Of a stretch of 64,000 nt of DNA, positions 36,202-46,357 are shown piece after piece. This stretch comes from Hypholoma sublateritium FD-334 SS-4. Lineage: Eukaryota; Basidiomycota; Agaricomycetes; Agaricales; Strophariaceae. The notes under the pieces were generated by a model, which did no database searches, was not told the DNA's origin, and was given only the letters and a program-made list of their open reading frames with translations. Positions within the stretch are counted from its first letter, which is position 1. Every line of letters begins with the position of its first letter. The stretch is from positions 201,301-265,300 of the forward strand of contig KN817548.1 of the NCBI GenBank assembly GCA_000827495.1. The letters are read 5' to 3'. The position numbers were made by a program, and so were the translations under genes.

Positions 36202-36936
36202 ATGTCTCAAGGCCGTGGAGGATCTACAATTCTTGTTCTCCTCCTTACTCTGAGCACTCTGAATTTGGGCTACATGTTGTTTTATTGGAGCAGGCGCCCA
36301 TTACTAGAAAGTGAAATATATTACTGTGCGTAATAGATCGATAGTCCTCTAGGATTTCATCGCGCCATTTGGAGCTGATTTGGACTCCGAGCAGCGTTCC
36401 GTGGTCATGATTACCCAGAATACTTGCCGATTAGCGACCTTGAATATGTCCACATGACTGACGAGGAGAGCATTCACTACAAAGCAGATGGATATGTCTC
36501 CGACCCAGAATGGTTTTCAATGGCAGATTTGGCCGCCGGTTCAGGATATATTTGCCTTGGGCCAGACGATCGCATATTTGCCGTGTCGATGTTCCACCAG
36601 ATGCATTGCCTCCGTATGATCAACCTCGCATTCACAAAAGCTCCTATTGCAACCCCTGCACATCTTCAGCACTGCCTGAACTACCTCAGACAGGGAGCTC
36701 TCTGCAGTGCCGATACTTCACTCGAATCTGGTGATTTCGAAATGCGCAATTTTACTTGGGAGAGAACGGGAGCAACGCACACCTGTCGAGACTGGACTCA
36801 AGTCTACCTAAACATGGAGCAAAATTTTGTCTCATGGGAAAGTAAAACCGGAAGGTGCGTTCCCACAGTAAAATATTTTAATGGCTCGGATTTACCAATC
36901 ATATTAGGGGACACGACGAGAATGAAGATTCTTTAA
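36202..36936 (+). CDS. UstYa-family (DUF3328) oxidase-like protein 2
   Basis: Two exons (36202-36325 and 36395-36936, 69-nt intron) give 221 residues. The N-terminus MSQGRGGSTILVLLLTLSTL opens directly into a membrane helix. After the intron come HDYPEYLPISDLEYVHM, the segment shared with copy 3, then the first motif HQMHC in VSMFHQMHCLRMIN and the second HLQHC followed by LNYLRQGALCSADTSLES. The C-terminal signature THTCRDWTQVYLNMEQNF is intact. The last 25 residues (after WESKTGR) do not resemble the family and begin at a GT dinucleotide, so a final small intron or a read-through tail is possible. All residues expected for an active family member are present. Confidence 0.88.
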
Positions 36937-38344
36937 GCCCAATATGACGAATTTTTATTGGCCTGCCCAAAGCCGTTGCAACAAGTGTCATGTAGATTTT
37001 CACAACAGCTACCGTATCATTGGGTAGATGCAATGTAAAGCTTCCGGCGTGTATATACGAGTAGTGTCTTCCGGAATTCTGATAGGAAATACAATGGAAA
37101 GCAAACTTCTCTGGAGCACTGAAATGTTGAAAGCTCACGATGAGCCCTATGTATAATCATCAGGTTGTCATCGTCTATTTTTAATGGTCGTATGTACCCA
37201 TATGGAACATACGGACAGGGCGCTGTAGTTCTATTTTCATGCCAGGTAGCACGAGAGATAGGAGTGAACAGGTTATGGGAGAGAACGAGGATGGGTTATG
37301 ACAGTGAGGGGCGCGAATGTGACTACCGCGGGACTCATTTTCTTTTGTTGCACGGATGTCGCGGAATACTTACCGGCAGTTGCCGCAATGGACCAACGTC
37401 ACAACAACGAGGATTGGACAGTAGGTAATTTTAATTAGTGTCTGTACTTAGACTTGATTCACGGATACGACTTGAAGCTGGGGGCTTCAACTATCCGGGC
37501 GTGTGGCTGTTGTAATTATGCGTAAGTAGTGTACAAGTAGTGCCAGAGCTCAAAAGTGACTTACATTGGTGTGAAGAACACTGGCAGTGTAAGGAGCGCA
37601 TCCTGCATACGCGCAGAACGGCTCCTTCATTATGCACGCACGTCCTACGCACGCAGAAGCTCCACACTTGCCGATACCGAACGCGATTGATAACCTCACG
37701 AACACGCTGAAGACGATCGCACGAGCGCTTAAGCGCCCGCTGGCACGCTCGACACCACTCACGCCTTCAGCATTTCCTAGCGTCCTCACGTCCTCGGCTC
37801 CACTCGCTTGCTCGATTCCCTTCCGCATATGAAGAAGTACGCTCTCTAGAATTTCTAGGATATGACTCGATTTCCATAGCTTGGCGCCGGGCATCAGGAA
37901 AGTTGATTTATTTACAGCATTTAAAGTTTATGTATTTACTCAAATGTTCGTCCTCTTCTTGTCTCAAGGCTCGAAGGCTCGTTATTGTTTCCGTATTGTC
38001 TTCGTATCGTCTCATATCGCCACGCTGAATTCATCACGGAAGTTCTCACACCGTCACGCTCGCATCGCATCGCGTCCGCTAAACAGCGCGCCTCCACCTT
38101 CAACCAATGTCCCGTCTTGATGCACGGACAAGACCACCTAGCCTACCATTCATGGGAGCTACTGTGACTACAACGGGTCCGGTGTCAACGTTTCAACGGT
38201 CAATGATTTGCAATCTCTTACCGGGGATGGCTAGCCTCGTTGTGGGTCTGACTAAGAGGCGGTTGTCTATAGAGACTGGAGTTTCTTCAGTTAAGCCAAT
38301 ACAACATCCATATCGTTGCCTCGGGATACATGGACGACAGTAAT
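36937..38344. other. 1.4-kb interval inside the UstYa cluster
   Basis: Overlapping frames at about 37550-37894 (minus) and 37632-37832 (plus) are Ala/Ser/Pro-rich and mutually antisense. Neither shows a signal peptide or HxxHC motif. A further precursor peptide could hide here in small exons, but I found none. Confidence 0.4.
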
Positions 38345-39083
38345 CTATTTAGGTGTATTCATATAAGTCTGATAATTCTTCTCCGCCTCCCTATACACTG
38401 CTTCCCAGTCCAAGCAAACGTGTGTGACATCTGGTACCGTTAACCCGTGTCCCTTCGCAGCTCTGACAGTCTCGAGTCGTACATCAGAACTACAGAGGAC
38501 CATTTGACGGAGATAATTCATACAATGCCCTGCAATTATCGAACGATCGGCTGATACTGCACGTGAATTAGTATCACGGTAGAGGTCATCCAGGATGTCT
38601 CGAATAATCCCAAGGCAACGAATTTGATGAAACATCCCAACGGTGAAGGGTCTTCGCCTCGGTCCCAAGCGAACGACCGCTCCACCACTTGGAAGTATTA
38701 TATCCCATTCGGCTCGCCCTTCAGGGGTATCGAATGCATAGTGTACCGTGTTTTCTAGAGACATATGTACTTTGTCTAGAGCAGGGATAGGCCACTTTTC
38801 TGGGTAGTCGTTGTGGAGGTACGCTGAAAAAAGTGATGCATTAAATTAGCGTATAGACCTACACGCAAACATTCCTCACTGTATTCGTGTTTTGAAACCT
38901 GGGCATTGATCGGTGAATTCACCAAAAGAAATGTATTGCCGTTGACGGCTATGAAGACCAGGACAGCCATCGCCGTGAAGGACAGTACCGCCCCGGCCCA
39001 CAGTATGCGGTAGTTAGAAAACTCTACAAGAAAAATTAGTAGATAACTTATTTCTGAAAGCAACAATTACTTGTGTAGGCCAT
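38345..39083 (-). CDS. UstYa-family (DUF3328) protein 3, both HxxHC motifs altered
   Basis: Three exons (39083-39071, 39023-38871, 38823-38345) with two 47-nt introns join in phase to 214 residues. MAYTK leads into the helix ILWAGAVLSFTAMAVLVFIA. Then come YLHNDYPEKWPIPALDKVHM and the DUF3328 core. The first motif reads HQIRC instead of HxxHC (in FTVGMFHQIRCLGII) and the second reads IAGHC, followed by MNYLRQMVLCSSD, so each has lost one histidine. The C-terminal THVCLDWEAVYREAEKNYQ is normal. The frame is open and splicing is clean, so it appears to be expressed but catalytically changed: perhaps a non-enzymatic partner, as UstYa proteins often act in pairs. Sequence error is unlikely to hit both motifs. 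Confidence 0.85.
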
Positions 39084-39429
39084 TTTTCAGCAAACAGCTA
39101 CACTAGCTTTCCAAGTGTAGTGGTAAAACAGCAGGGGTGTCTCGAGTAGATTTTGGAAACCGCAACTTAATATACTCTTGATATAGTACTGCTTCAAGTT
39201 CCTTTAAGTGCGCAGATTGTTGCTGCGGCCCTTCAGCGAACGTTACAACAGCATATTCTCAATTTAACATATATTCATATCTCAGGGACATCATCCACAA
39301 CTACTTGTACCGCTCCGACAGTCCAACACGGACACGGAAACCTTCTTCGTGTTCACGGAAATGACCTTGAATCAAATCTTATATCAGACTACATAACTGT
39401 GAAGAAGTGAGGACCTACGTACCGTCCAT
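39084..39429. other. spacer between UstYa-like gene 3 and the small peptide gene
   Basis: Promoter side of UstYa-like gene 3 and 3' flank of the peptide gene. No coding signal seen. Confidence 0.5.
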
Positions 39430-39636
39430 CTAGAAGCATAACGCCAATCCGCGCTTAGTGATGTCTTCAGCATCGCAGTCAACAGTGTCGACTGAGTGAG
39501 GAAAAAAGCATCAAATAAGAAGCGCAGGAACACAATGACAAAACTAACCGGGTGCAGGGGCTGGGGCAGAGCTTGCCAGAGTTATACAGGCAAGAACCAT
39601 AATTGTTATCTTGTACATTGTGCTGAATGACTTCAT
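39430..39636 (-). CDS. 49-residue secreted peptide, candidate RiPP precursor
   Basis: Two exons (39636-39549 and 39491-39430) separated by a 57-nt intron with a GTTAGT donor and a CTCAG acceptor. The product has a signal peptide (MYKITIMVLACITLASSA is its hydrophobic part), a short APAPAP linker and an acidic spacer (DTVDCDAEDIT). It ends in a Lys-Arg site followed by a six-residue tail, GLALCF, then the stop. A Kex2-type cleavage would free the hexapeptide. This is the layout of precursors whose cores are modified by UstYa proteins, and the gene sits between UstYa-like genes 3 and 4. It differs from known dikaritin precursors in having one core instead of several repeats. The tail is not a CaaX box, so a lipopeptide pheromone is unlikely. 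The peptide gene was read directly; its role is inferred. Confidence 0.6.
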
Positions 39637-40378
39637 GACTTCGACCTTAGTTCCGAAAACGAGCGAGCGCTAGTTGATGGGTAGACTTCGATACTATCAA
39701 TGCCGTCTTATAATGTAGCTGTGTACGCATTTATATTGGTCGGTACATTTTTACAAACTACTATTTCTTCTTATCTGACGTGGGATATAGAAAATAAATA
39801 CTTTGAGAATAAATCAAAAATATATCCGAGCGTATCCACATGCCTCAAAAATCTTGTACACCCTTTGTTTCGTGAAATGCGCAGCTGATCATCTCCCGAT
39901 GCAATTTCCAAATACCAGGGACCATGACCAATATCGAGACAGCTTACCAACGGTGCGGATAGGTCGCGCAGAAGCACGCAGGCAAGGTAATTCAGTATAG
40001 AATACCACGATGTACGATTATGGCGTGAGAATAGGCTGCTGGTGTATCTTCCCAACCTGGGGCCTTCACACACCATTAGCTTGTATCGTTCCCTCGCTAA
40101 CTAGGATCTCCGAAGCCATCAATCATTCAATGTATCGTGCGTTTTCTGGTGCACAGCGAGTGTATAATGTGGGGAAATTCTGATGGAACTTGTTTCTTAA
40201 ATAAATGCATGGATAATGTCCGGTTTCGGGTCTTGTACTAAAGATCTATTGGTCGGTAATTCAATTCTCGACGCTGCCTGACTTTTAGTTTTGTTCGCGT
40301 ACCGTTAACTCACAAGTATGTATCCATGTATCCATTGAGGACGAAGGGCCAATTGAACTAACATATCTAGCAGTTGCA
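39637..40378. other. interval between the peptide gene and the small TM gene
   Basis: A 62-codon frame at 39700 begins with a hydrophobic stretch (VAVYAFILVGTFLQTTIS) only 64 bp from the divergent peptide gene. It has no family resemblance and is left unannotated. Otherwise AT-rich without coding signal. Confidence 0.4.
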
Positions 40379-40717
40379 ATGCCTCATTCTTACGAATCGC
40401 TCGCGACCACAGCCGATGAAGAGGCTGAACGTAAATTCCTCGTCGAACCAGGCGAAGATTTCACCGCCCACAACGCTCGTGCGCCATCCAAGAAGTTTAT
40501 GGTGCTTGCATATGCCCTGTTAATATTGACAATCCTACTCGCCGGGGCCAATCTCGCTACATCATTGAGGATTCGGGGCTTCATGAAGAGGCACAATGGA
40601 CCGATAGATGCGCTCCCGCGTCCCGATATCTTCGTAGGATTACCAGAGATGCCTCAAACTGGGCGTCATAAAGTGCCTGTGACCCATGTACACGAAAATT
40701 CTCCTGAGAATGCTTGA
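40379..40717 (+). CDS. short single-pass protein resembling a UstYa N-terminus
   Basis: An intact single-exon frame of 112 residues. A polar, acidic cytosolic head (SYESLATTADEEAERKFLVE) is followed by one helix (VLAYALLILTILLAGANL) and a short tail containing DALPRPDIFVGLPE. Head, helix and the Pro-rich LPRPD segment are like the start of agaricomycete DUF3328-type proteins, but the HxxHC domain is absent; translation stops where it should begin. It may be a truncated member of the cluster or a separate small membrane protein. No downstream exon with HxxHC motifs was found before 41088 on the plus strand. Confidence 0.6.
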   Translation: MPHSYESLATTADEEAERKFLVEPGEDFTAHNARAPSKKFMVLAYALLILTILLAGANLATSLRIRGFMKRHNGPIDALPRPDIFVGLPEMPQTGRHKVPVTHVHENSPENA

Positions 40718-41088
40718 AGCGTATGTCTCAACATCTTCTACATACTTATGGATTTTGACTTTGTACTGGAATTTAGAGTCCGTATAGCTTCTCTCCGTAT
40801 GACCATGACTCGGAAGGGACGTTGTGAATATACGGTCCATATGCGAATTCCACGAGATGAATATTTGTGTAACGATAATATATTGATTGCTATTGAACTT
40901 CTTCTGGTACCATCGCATGTTAGCTGCATCCTATGAATGGTACCCAAGAGTCCCGCTCCATCATACTTCGATATAGGATCGTAAAATAACGAACATGAGA
41001 GGATGAATAACGGAGCCTTCAGATATTCGGTGCTCATAGTATGGTTGAAACATTTCCTCGTTAAATTAAAAATACTAGTTCAGTGCTA
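40718..41088. other. convergent spacer
   Basis: Convergent 3' ends of the short TM gene and UstYa-like gene 4. No HxxHC exon or other coding signal seen on either strand. Confidence 0.5.
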
Positions 41089-41768
41089 CTAGTCCTCGTA
41101 AGTATCCTTATATTTTTCGAAGTTATCTTCCATATACTCCCATATTTGAGACCAATCTGTGCATTGGTGCGTTATCCCAACTCCTGTTACTGTCTCCGCC
41201 ACCTTGCCGTCTGGTGTGATTTGCTTATGACTTGCTGGTTCCAGTGTAACGTCGGCATTGCAAAGCGCAATCTGTCGCAAGTAGATCAGGCAATGGTCTA
41301 CATGACTTTTGTCCATGGTGTTGAACTTATAGTCGGGGTTCGATACCATAGCGATGTTGAGATAGTGCCGGAGGGAACGCAAGCAGTGTAAGTTGTGGTA
41401 ATGAGCCAAGAGATAGTGCTGGCCATCGTCAGGGTGATAGAAAAATCCATCTCCGCGAGGGAGAATCGACTGCCAGTCGGACGAGTTGGCGTAGAGTCCG
41501 AAGCGTTCAGATTTGGTCGTAGTCATCGCTGCGCGGCGCAAAGCCACAGGGAAAGTGCGCTCTGACGAGGTAATAGAAGCTGTAGAAATGCCATATTCTA
41601 TCAGCGCTGTGCGAGTAGGATAAACGGCATAGAAAAATGGCGTCTACTTGAATGCTTGAAGCTCGCGCTGAGCAAAATTTCGAGAGTGTCCGAAGATACT
41701 GATATGAAGAGGGCGACGAGGACTGCAGCTACGAGAGGGAGTGGGAGGGTGACACTTCGACCCATCAT
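41089..41768 (-). CDS. UstYa-family (DUF3328) oxidase-like protein 4
   Basis: Two exons (41768-41648 and 41579-41089, 68-nt intron) give 203 residues. The start MMGRSVTLPLPLVAAVLVAL places a membrane helix at the extreme N-terminus; the frame is open further upstream to 41882, but that part is polar and less likely. The core reads SDWQSILPRGDGFFYHPDD, then the first motif HNLHC (in LLAHYHNLHCLRSLR) and the second HVDHC, followed by LIYLRQIALCNADVTLEP. It ends in THQCTDWSQIWEYMEDNFE. All motif residues are intact. It is the outermost member of the cluster on this side. Function is inferred from family: oxidation or cyclisation of a peptide in the secretory pathway. Confidence 0.87.
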
Positions 41769-43563
41769 GTTGCTGGCGTCACGAATATGGTTTAGACCTG
41801 TATTAGCTTTTAATCCAGGTTTTCCAATGGGTATCGGGCAGTTTTTCAGCGTAGTAGCATGTTTCTCGTGAACCTCCATCATCCATGCCGCCCATGGGAA
41901 ATCTATTTTGAAGTGCTGATAGGGCTCTCTACATCCATACGTTCGACCCTCGGTCTCATGAGATCTAGATAGTCTTCTGCCCTTCTCACTGGGGCCGCCT
42001 GAGAACCCCTTGTTTATTTACGATCATTTTTCAGACTCTTAGGGGCTCAGTACAAGTACTATAGTTAGCACCGTAAGACTCGGCTCCACGTCGCATGATT
42101 AACATTTAGTTGCAAGTGAATCTATAGTTGCATATAATGGATCAAGACCCCGGACCCTCTTAGCAGTGGAAGGGAATGATTTCAGCATCAATCGGGATAT
42201 AAACTTACCATTTGCAAGAAGTTGCTGATAAGTATCGCTCAACCAATGAATGTCGTGAGTGCTAACATTCAGTAGACGATTTAACATCAACATCAAACAA
42301 TAATTGGCGTCTTGAGCGGCGGCGCTCGAGCAGCGCCTCAACGGTCTTCTGCGAGGCACGCGCGGCGGCGTGCGTATTCCGCGGAAGACAATTAGGCAAG
42401 ACGCGAGATTGGCTCTCAAGCTCGCGGAATGCATCAGCGGGCATGCTCTATTGGGATTTGCAGCACATGCCCGGCGATTTTTTTCTGCGCGTTGGGAAAT
42501 GAGATGTTTGCAGCGATGATTGTGGGTACCCAACCAACACCGAAGGGTTCGGTATTGGTCAGGCTTCTAGCACCGGAGTGCTTGTATGCGCTGGATGGCA
42601 CAATGAGTCCGGCGTCTTATGCAGGCAGGTAGAAGAGCTTAGACTTATCGTAGACCCACTTTGAGTTTGGGCGAAACACGCGGACGGAAGTGGCGGTCTT
42701 CCGCATCCCGGGACCCGGACAGTCTGCGAGCTGCTCGACGTTTGGAGTTAGGAGGTCGCGCGCCGAGCGAAGCCGTGATTGGGGCAGTGAGGGCGCCCAC
42801 CTGCGCCCACCCGGAGAGAATGGAGCACCCGGAGAAAACGGAGGGAAGCCCAACAGACGATGTCGTCGATCTCGAAGGTATGGCATTTTAGGCTAACGTC
42901 CTTCTCCCACTAGATTTGATGTAGGCTGAATACCGTGATATCCCTCAAGACATGCAGATGGCACGACGAGCGGAACGCCTTTTCGAAAAACATCCAGATG
43001 TTGGTTTCGCAAGGGCGGTAAACCTTCGCCCGCTTCCGCTGCGATTTTCCAGGGCTAGCAACCATTGTGGCGTACGGAGCACGGGCTGTTCGGGTCGGAA
43101 GAAGTGAGGGCGACAGTGAGGTCGAGGAGGATACTACGTCGTAGACGAGTGTGGAGAGTTGTGTCTAGAAAGCGAGGAAGGACGCGCGTCGGACGTCGAG
43201 GTGTGGACGGCCCGGGTGGGCGAGGCAGACTTGGCATTGACTCGGCAGCGGGCGGCAAACTCGAAGAAGAAATATATTCCCACGTACCGAACCGAACTTG
43301 CGACCACGCGACCTGGTATGTCTCCCAAATATCTCTCTCCGTCCACGGACCACGACAACCTTCGATATCTGCCCACATATAACCGTGTCAGCATCAACCA
43401 GCCCCCAAACCGCGTTACTCACCCACACCAACTCCTTGAACATGATCGATGCACGACGCCGCCGCTGCCACTGCGGGATGTTTCGGGTTCTGCATCCCGA
43501 GGTTCGCGCTTCTTGGCTTATACGCCGACCCACGAACGTCAGATATTGGTTGAGTAGTCGGAC
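41769..43563. other. gene-poor interval with GC-rich fragments
   Basis: From about 42250 the sequence turns GC-rich and has competing frames on both strands (for example minus 43055-43378, with PRPPGPSTPRRPTRVLPRF). These look like remnants, not a gene. The first 500 bases are the promoter side of UstYa-like gene 4. Confidence 0.4.
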
Positions 43564-43825
43564 CCTACACCAGCATGGAATACCAGTCTGCCCCGTTTGA
43601 GCTCTATCGTGACCGTCGTACACCTATTGCCGTCCTGGCCACCACTGGATCCCACCTTTTCACCGCATATCGCCAGCAGTCGTTCGTGCAGAGCTCTGGC
43701 CCGCTTTTCTACTGCCTCAGCCTGGCTCATCTCAGCCCATGGTATCTCTTCCTTCTCGGATTCTACTCCTCATTTCTCTAAATCAAGCTTGAGAACTCGT
43801 ATCCAGCTGTATGCGCGCGCACTGG
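43564..43825. repeat. 260-bp dispersed duplication, copy 1
   Basis: Closely matches 51159-51414 in the same orientation (well over 80% by eye), with sharp loss of similarity at both ends. On the minus strand both copies keep an open frame beginning MSQAEAV and containing ALHERLLAICGEKVGSSG. On the plus strand a frame is open too, so the coding strand is undecided. No terminal repeats or target-site duplications were found. Confidence 0.8.
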
Positions 43826-44309
43826 CAGAGTGCGGGCTTTCAGTTCTCAACAGTCTGCTCGGTGTGGAGACCATGGAATTAAGGGGCTGCTTGCGCGCCG
43901 ACTGAGGCGTATGCGGTCATTCACGCCATGAATGTGGGTATTGCTACAATCTTGGAGGCGGCTCGTTCATCATGGCGTTGGGACAATTGTGCAGAACAAG
44001 TGTGCTGCGGCAGTTCGACAGGTAAGCACCAGTAAATTGACATTAATTTCCTGCTTTGATCTTCCATGGTACCGGAAGACGCCTCCTACGATCCTATATC
44101 GCACTTTGGCCTCCTCTTCAACTTCGTCGTGACCCGTCCGCTTTCTACCGTCGCTTATTTTTGGATGACTTATATGCTGAAGAGATGCCGAGGTGGAAGC
44201 CTTCGCAGGTTGCTCGAACGCGGATATCCAAGGCACGGTAACACTGTTTAGAATATTGCAGGTATCTTATCCCCCTTTATTAATCCCCCAAAATTATGCA
44301 TTATTCGAT
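43826..44309. other. interval between duplication copy 1 and the macrodomain pseudogene
   Basis: Short frames in several phases, one with NVGIATILEAARSSWRW and another with FYRRLFLDDLYAEEMPRW, look coding-like but match no family I know. They could be eroded exons of the adjacent pseudogene or unrelated. Confidence 0.35.
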
Positions 44310-44760
44310 TAGCGATGTTTCTGCAGGATCCTGTCCTGCAGCGGGCGGTCACGACGATTTTGTCACGTATATACTACGATCGGGAGTCGTTGCCCACTCT
44401 TCGCGCCGTTCAGTGCCGCGTTTTAATGCGTGGCGTTCAGGATCCTAGGCAATCCCAGCGAGGAATTTGGCGCAGCGCCCTGAACCGCCGCGGGCAACAG
44501 GCGAGGAGAGAGTAGTCGGGTAGGACACGGAAGAGAGGGGGTGGACGTGGAAGGGTGGACGTGGAAACGGAGCAAGGACTTCACTGCGCAGCAGCAGGAC
44601 GACGCGGACGATCCCGCACAGGGTGATACACGTAGTACGTGCCTCTAGTCGGATAAACAGTGGCCATCGGGCGGCTACCGTTATGGCACGCGTAGCGAAT
44701 CTGAGCAGGATATTAACGTACAGGGTGGCGTAGGCGTGCGTTCGCAGAGAAAACAGGGAC
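44310..44760 (+). pseudogene. decayed copy of the 3' half of the macrodomain/PARG-like gene
   Basis: Base-by-base reading shows collinear similarity with the 3' part of the gene at 21889-23613. The stretch around 44400-44490 (cgccgttcagtgccgcg, then the segment leading to gcagcgcc) parallels the part of the intact gene that encodes FKDVFERVVFAIPG. The stretch at 44500-44560 parallels the GRGEGRR region, and 44600-44635 parallels the repeated unit that encodes DDPALGDARS. The frame is broken by stops and indels and the similarity is patchy, so this is an old relic. The source could be this locus or a paralog elsewhere in the genome. Confidence 0.6.
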
Positions 44761-46357
44761 ACGTCGAGCATGCCACCACTGCTAGTCGGTGGGTGGGACT
44801 GGTGGTGGAGAATCGTGGAGGGCTGGAACTTATTTATCTCGTGCCGCCATGCCAAAGGGGCTGGCGATACGCAAAAATTGCCTTCTCATGATTTCGGCGT
44901 TCTTCCAGGGGAAAAAGACAGATAGAGAAAACGGTATGTCGCAAGAGTGGAAAGGCATTTTGGGCTGACGAAGACGTGAAAAGGGAAATCCCTAGGAAAG
45001 AAATCCAAAAGAGAAAAAGTTGTCAAAAACCCAACAAAATACGTTCCCACGCGACAAACCGGTGCCGGTGAGCTCCGGACTGCGAAGTTCGAACCAACCT
45101 CCTACGCTGTCCACCATCTTCGCGCTGGTCTCTGCCACATAACACACATATATCCATATCTTCACTATCTGATATGAGTTAATCTGGATCTGCAACCACT
45201 TTACTCTCCGCCCCGTCTCGCCCCGCCCCGCCTGCCGCCGCCACCGACTCCCAGCACATGGTCCGAGCACGACACACGTAGCCGCAATTGCTCCGACCCG
45301 CAGTCCACCAGCAGGTAGCTCTAGCGCCCTCTTAGAGCATGGAAACGCGCGGCTGCACTAGTTGTGGCGTGCACGACATTTCTTCCCGCTCCGTGTGCCA
45401 CAGGCGCGAGCGGACCCACTGGTGCTGCCTGGCCCCTCTCAGTCTGTGGTAATCCTGTCCGTGCCCCGCTCATCTTTCCTACTGGAGTGGCAATGCATGA
45501 TATTCACAACCTATTCGTATCCCAACGGATACTCATGATCGGTCGTGGAGAACCGCGGTCAGTTTTACGCTCAGCCCTTATATGGACCCTAATTTTTTTC
45601 AGTGGTATCCATAGGTGGTTGAGTGCCGCTATGATCAGAAGCGACGTGCACAACACGGGCATGCGCAAGACGAAAAATTTGACGGGTTTCCTGAACCTCT
45701 GCAGCTAGTCGGCAGAGACTTCAAGCGCGCAACTTTAGGGACCATGTCAAGTTCAACCGCACCATGTTGATGAATACATACACGACACTCCGTTCGCACT
45801 CGGCCCCGCGGTTGATCTTCGCCGGGTTGGTCGGTCAATTTAAGGTATGCTTTGGTAGTGGTGTGCGCCGATCGGATTCGAGTCTCGACATCCATCCCCA
45901 GTGATAGCAATATTTGCAAACGACTCCGCCGCTCAGCGTTGCATTTCCTCCGACCTCGCCTTGGTGTGTCCTGCAGCTCTCCTATTCAAGGTGAATCATT
46001 CATCTCCTTTGCGACAGGAAAGCAAAGAACCACATTCATGACACTTGCGGCTACTCTCATGCACGCCAACACGCCCTTCGGACCCGCCGGATACCCCTCA
46101 ATGGTATCAGCCAGAAATGATCAGTGCCAAAAGATTTCGTATGTAAGTGTATATATGTGCGCGTGAACATTCTTATCAAAACATTTCTCCGAGAAAATTG
46201 AACCCAGTCCCTATAGCCCCACCAGCAAGTCTCATACCACCACCCAAGATATCGCCACTGAGAATGTCTTTTCCGGCACGTTTGGTTTCGTCAAAGGAAA
46301 TGGCTGTCGCGTCTTGAGTTGTATCTGGCTGTCTCACAAGTTTCTACGACACGACAT
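44761..46357. other. gene-poor interval
   Basis: GC-rich in the first half, with frames such as plus 45364-45708 and minus 45635-45919 that lack domains. No signal peptide, splice-supported exon chain or repeat was recognised. Confidence 0.4.

Noticed and set aside
39430..39636. Small peptide gene as a mating pheromone precursor
   Set aside because: The product ends in ..LCF, so the Cys is two residues from the end and there is no CaaX box; it also has a secretion signal, which basidiomycete lipopeptide pheromones lack.
42661..42891. Another possible macrodomain-gene fragment (frame containing AVFRIPGPG)
   Set aside because: Resemblance to VVFAIPGTPG is too short to separate from chance in GC-rich sequence.
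45080..45110. A tRNA T-loop-like sequence (ggttcgaac on the minus strand)
   Set aside because: The flanking bases cannot form the 5-bp T stem, and no acceptor or anticodon arms were found.
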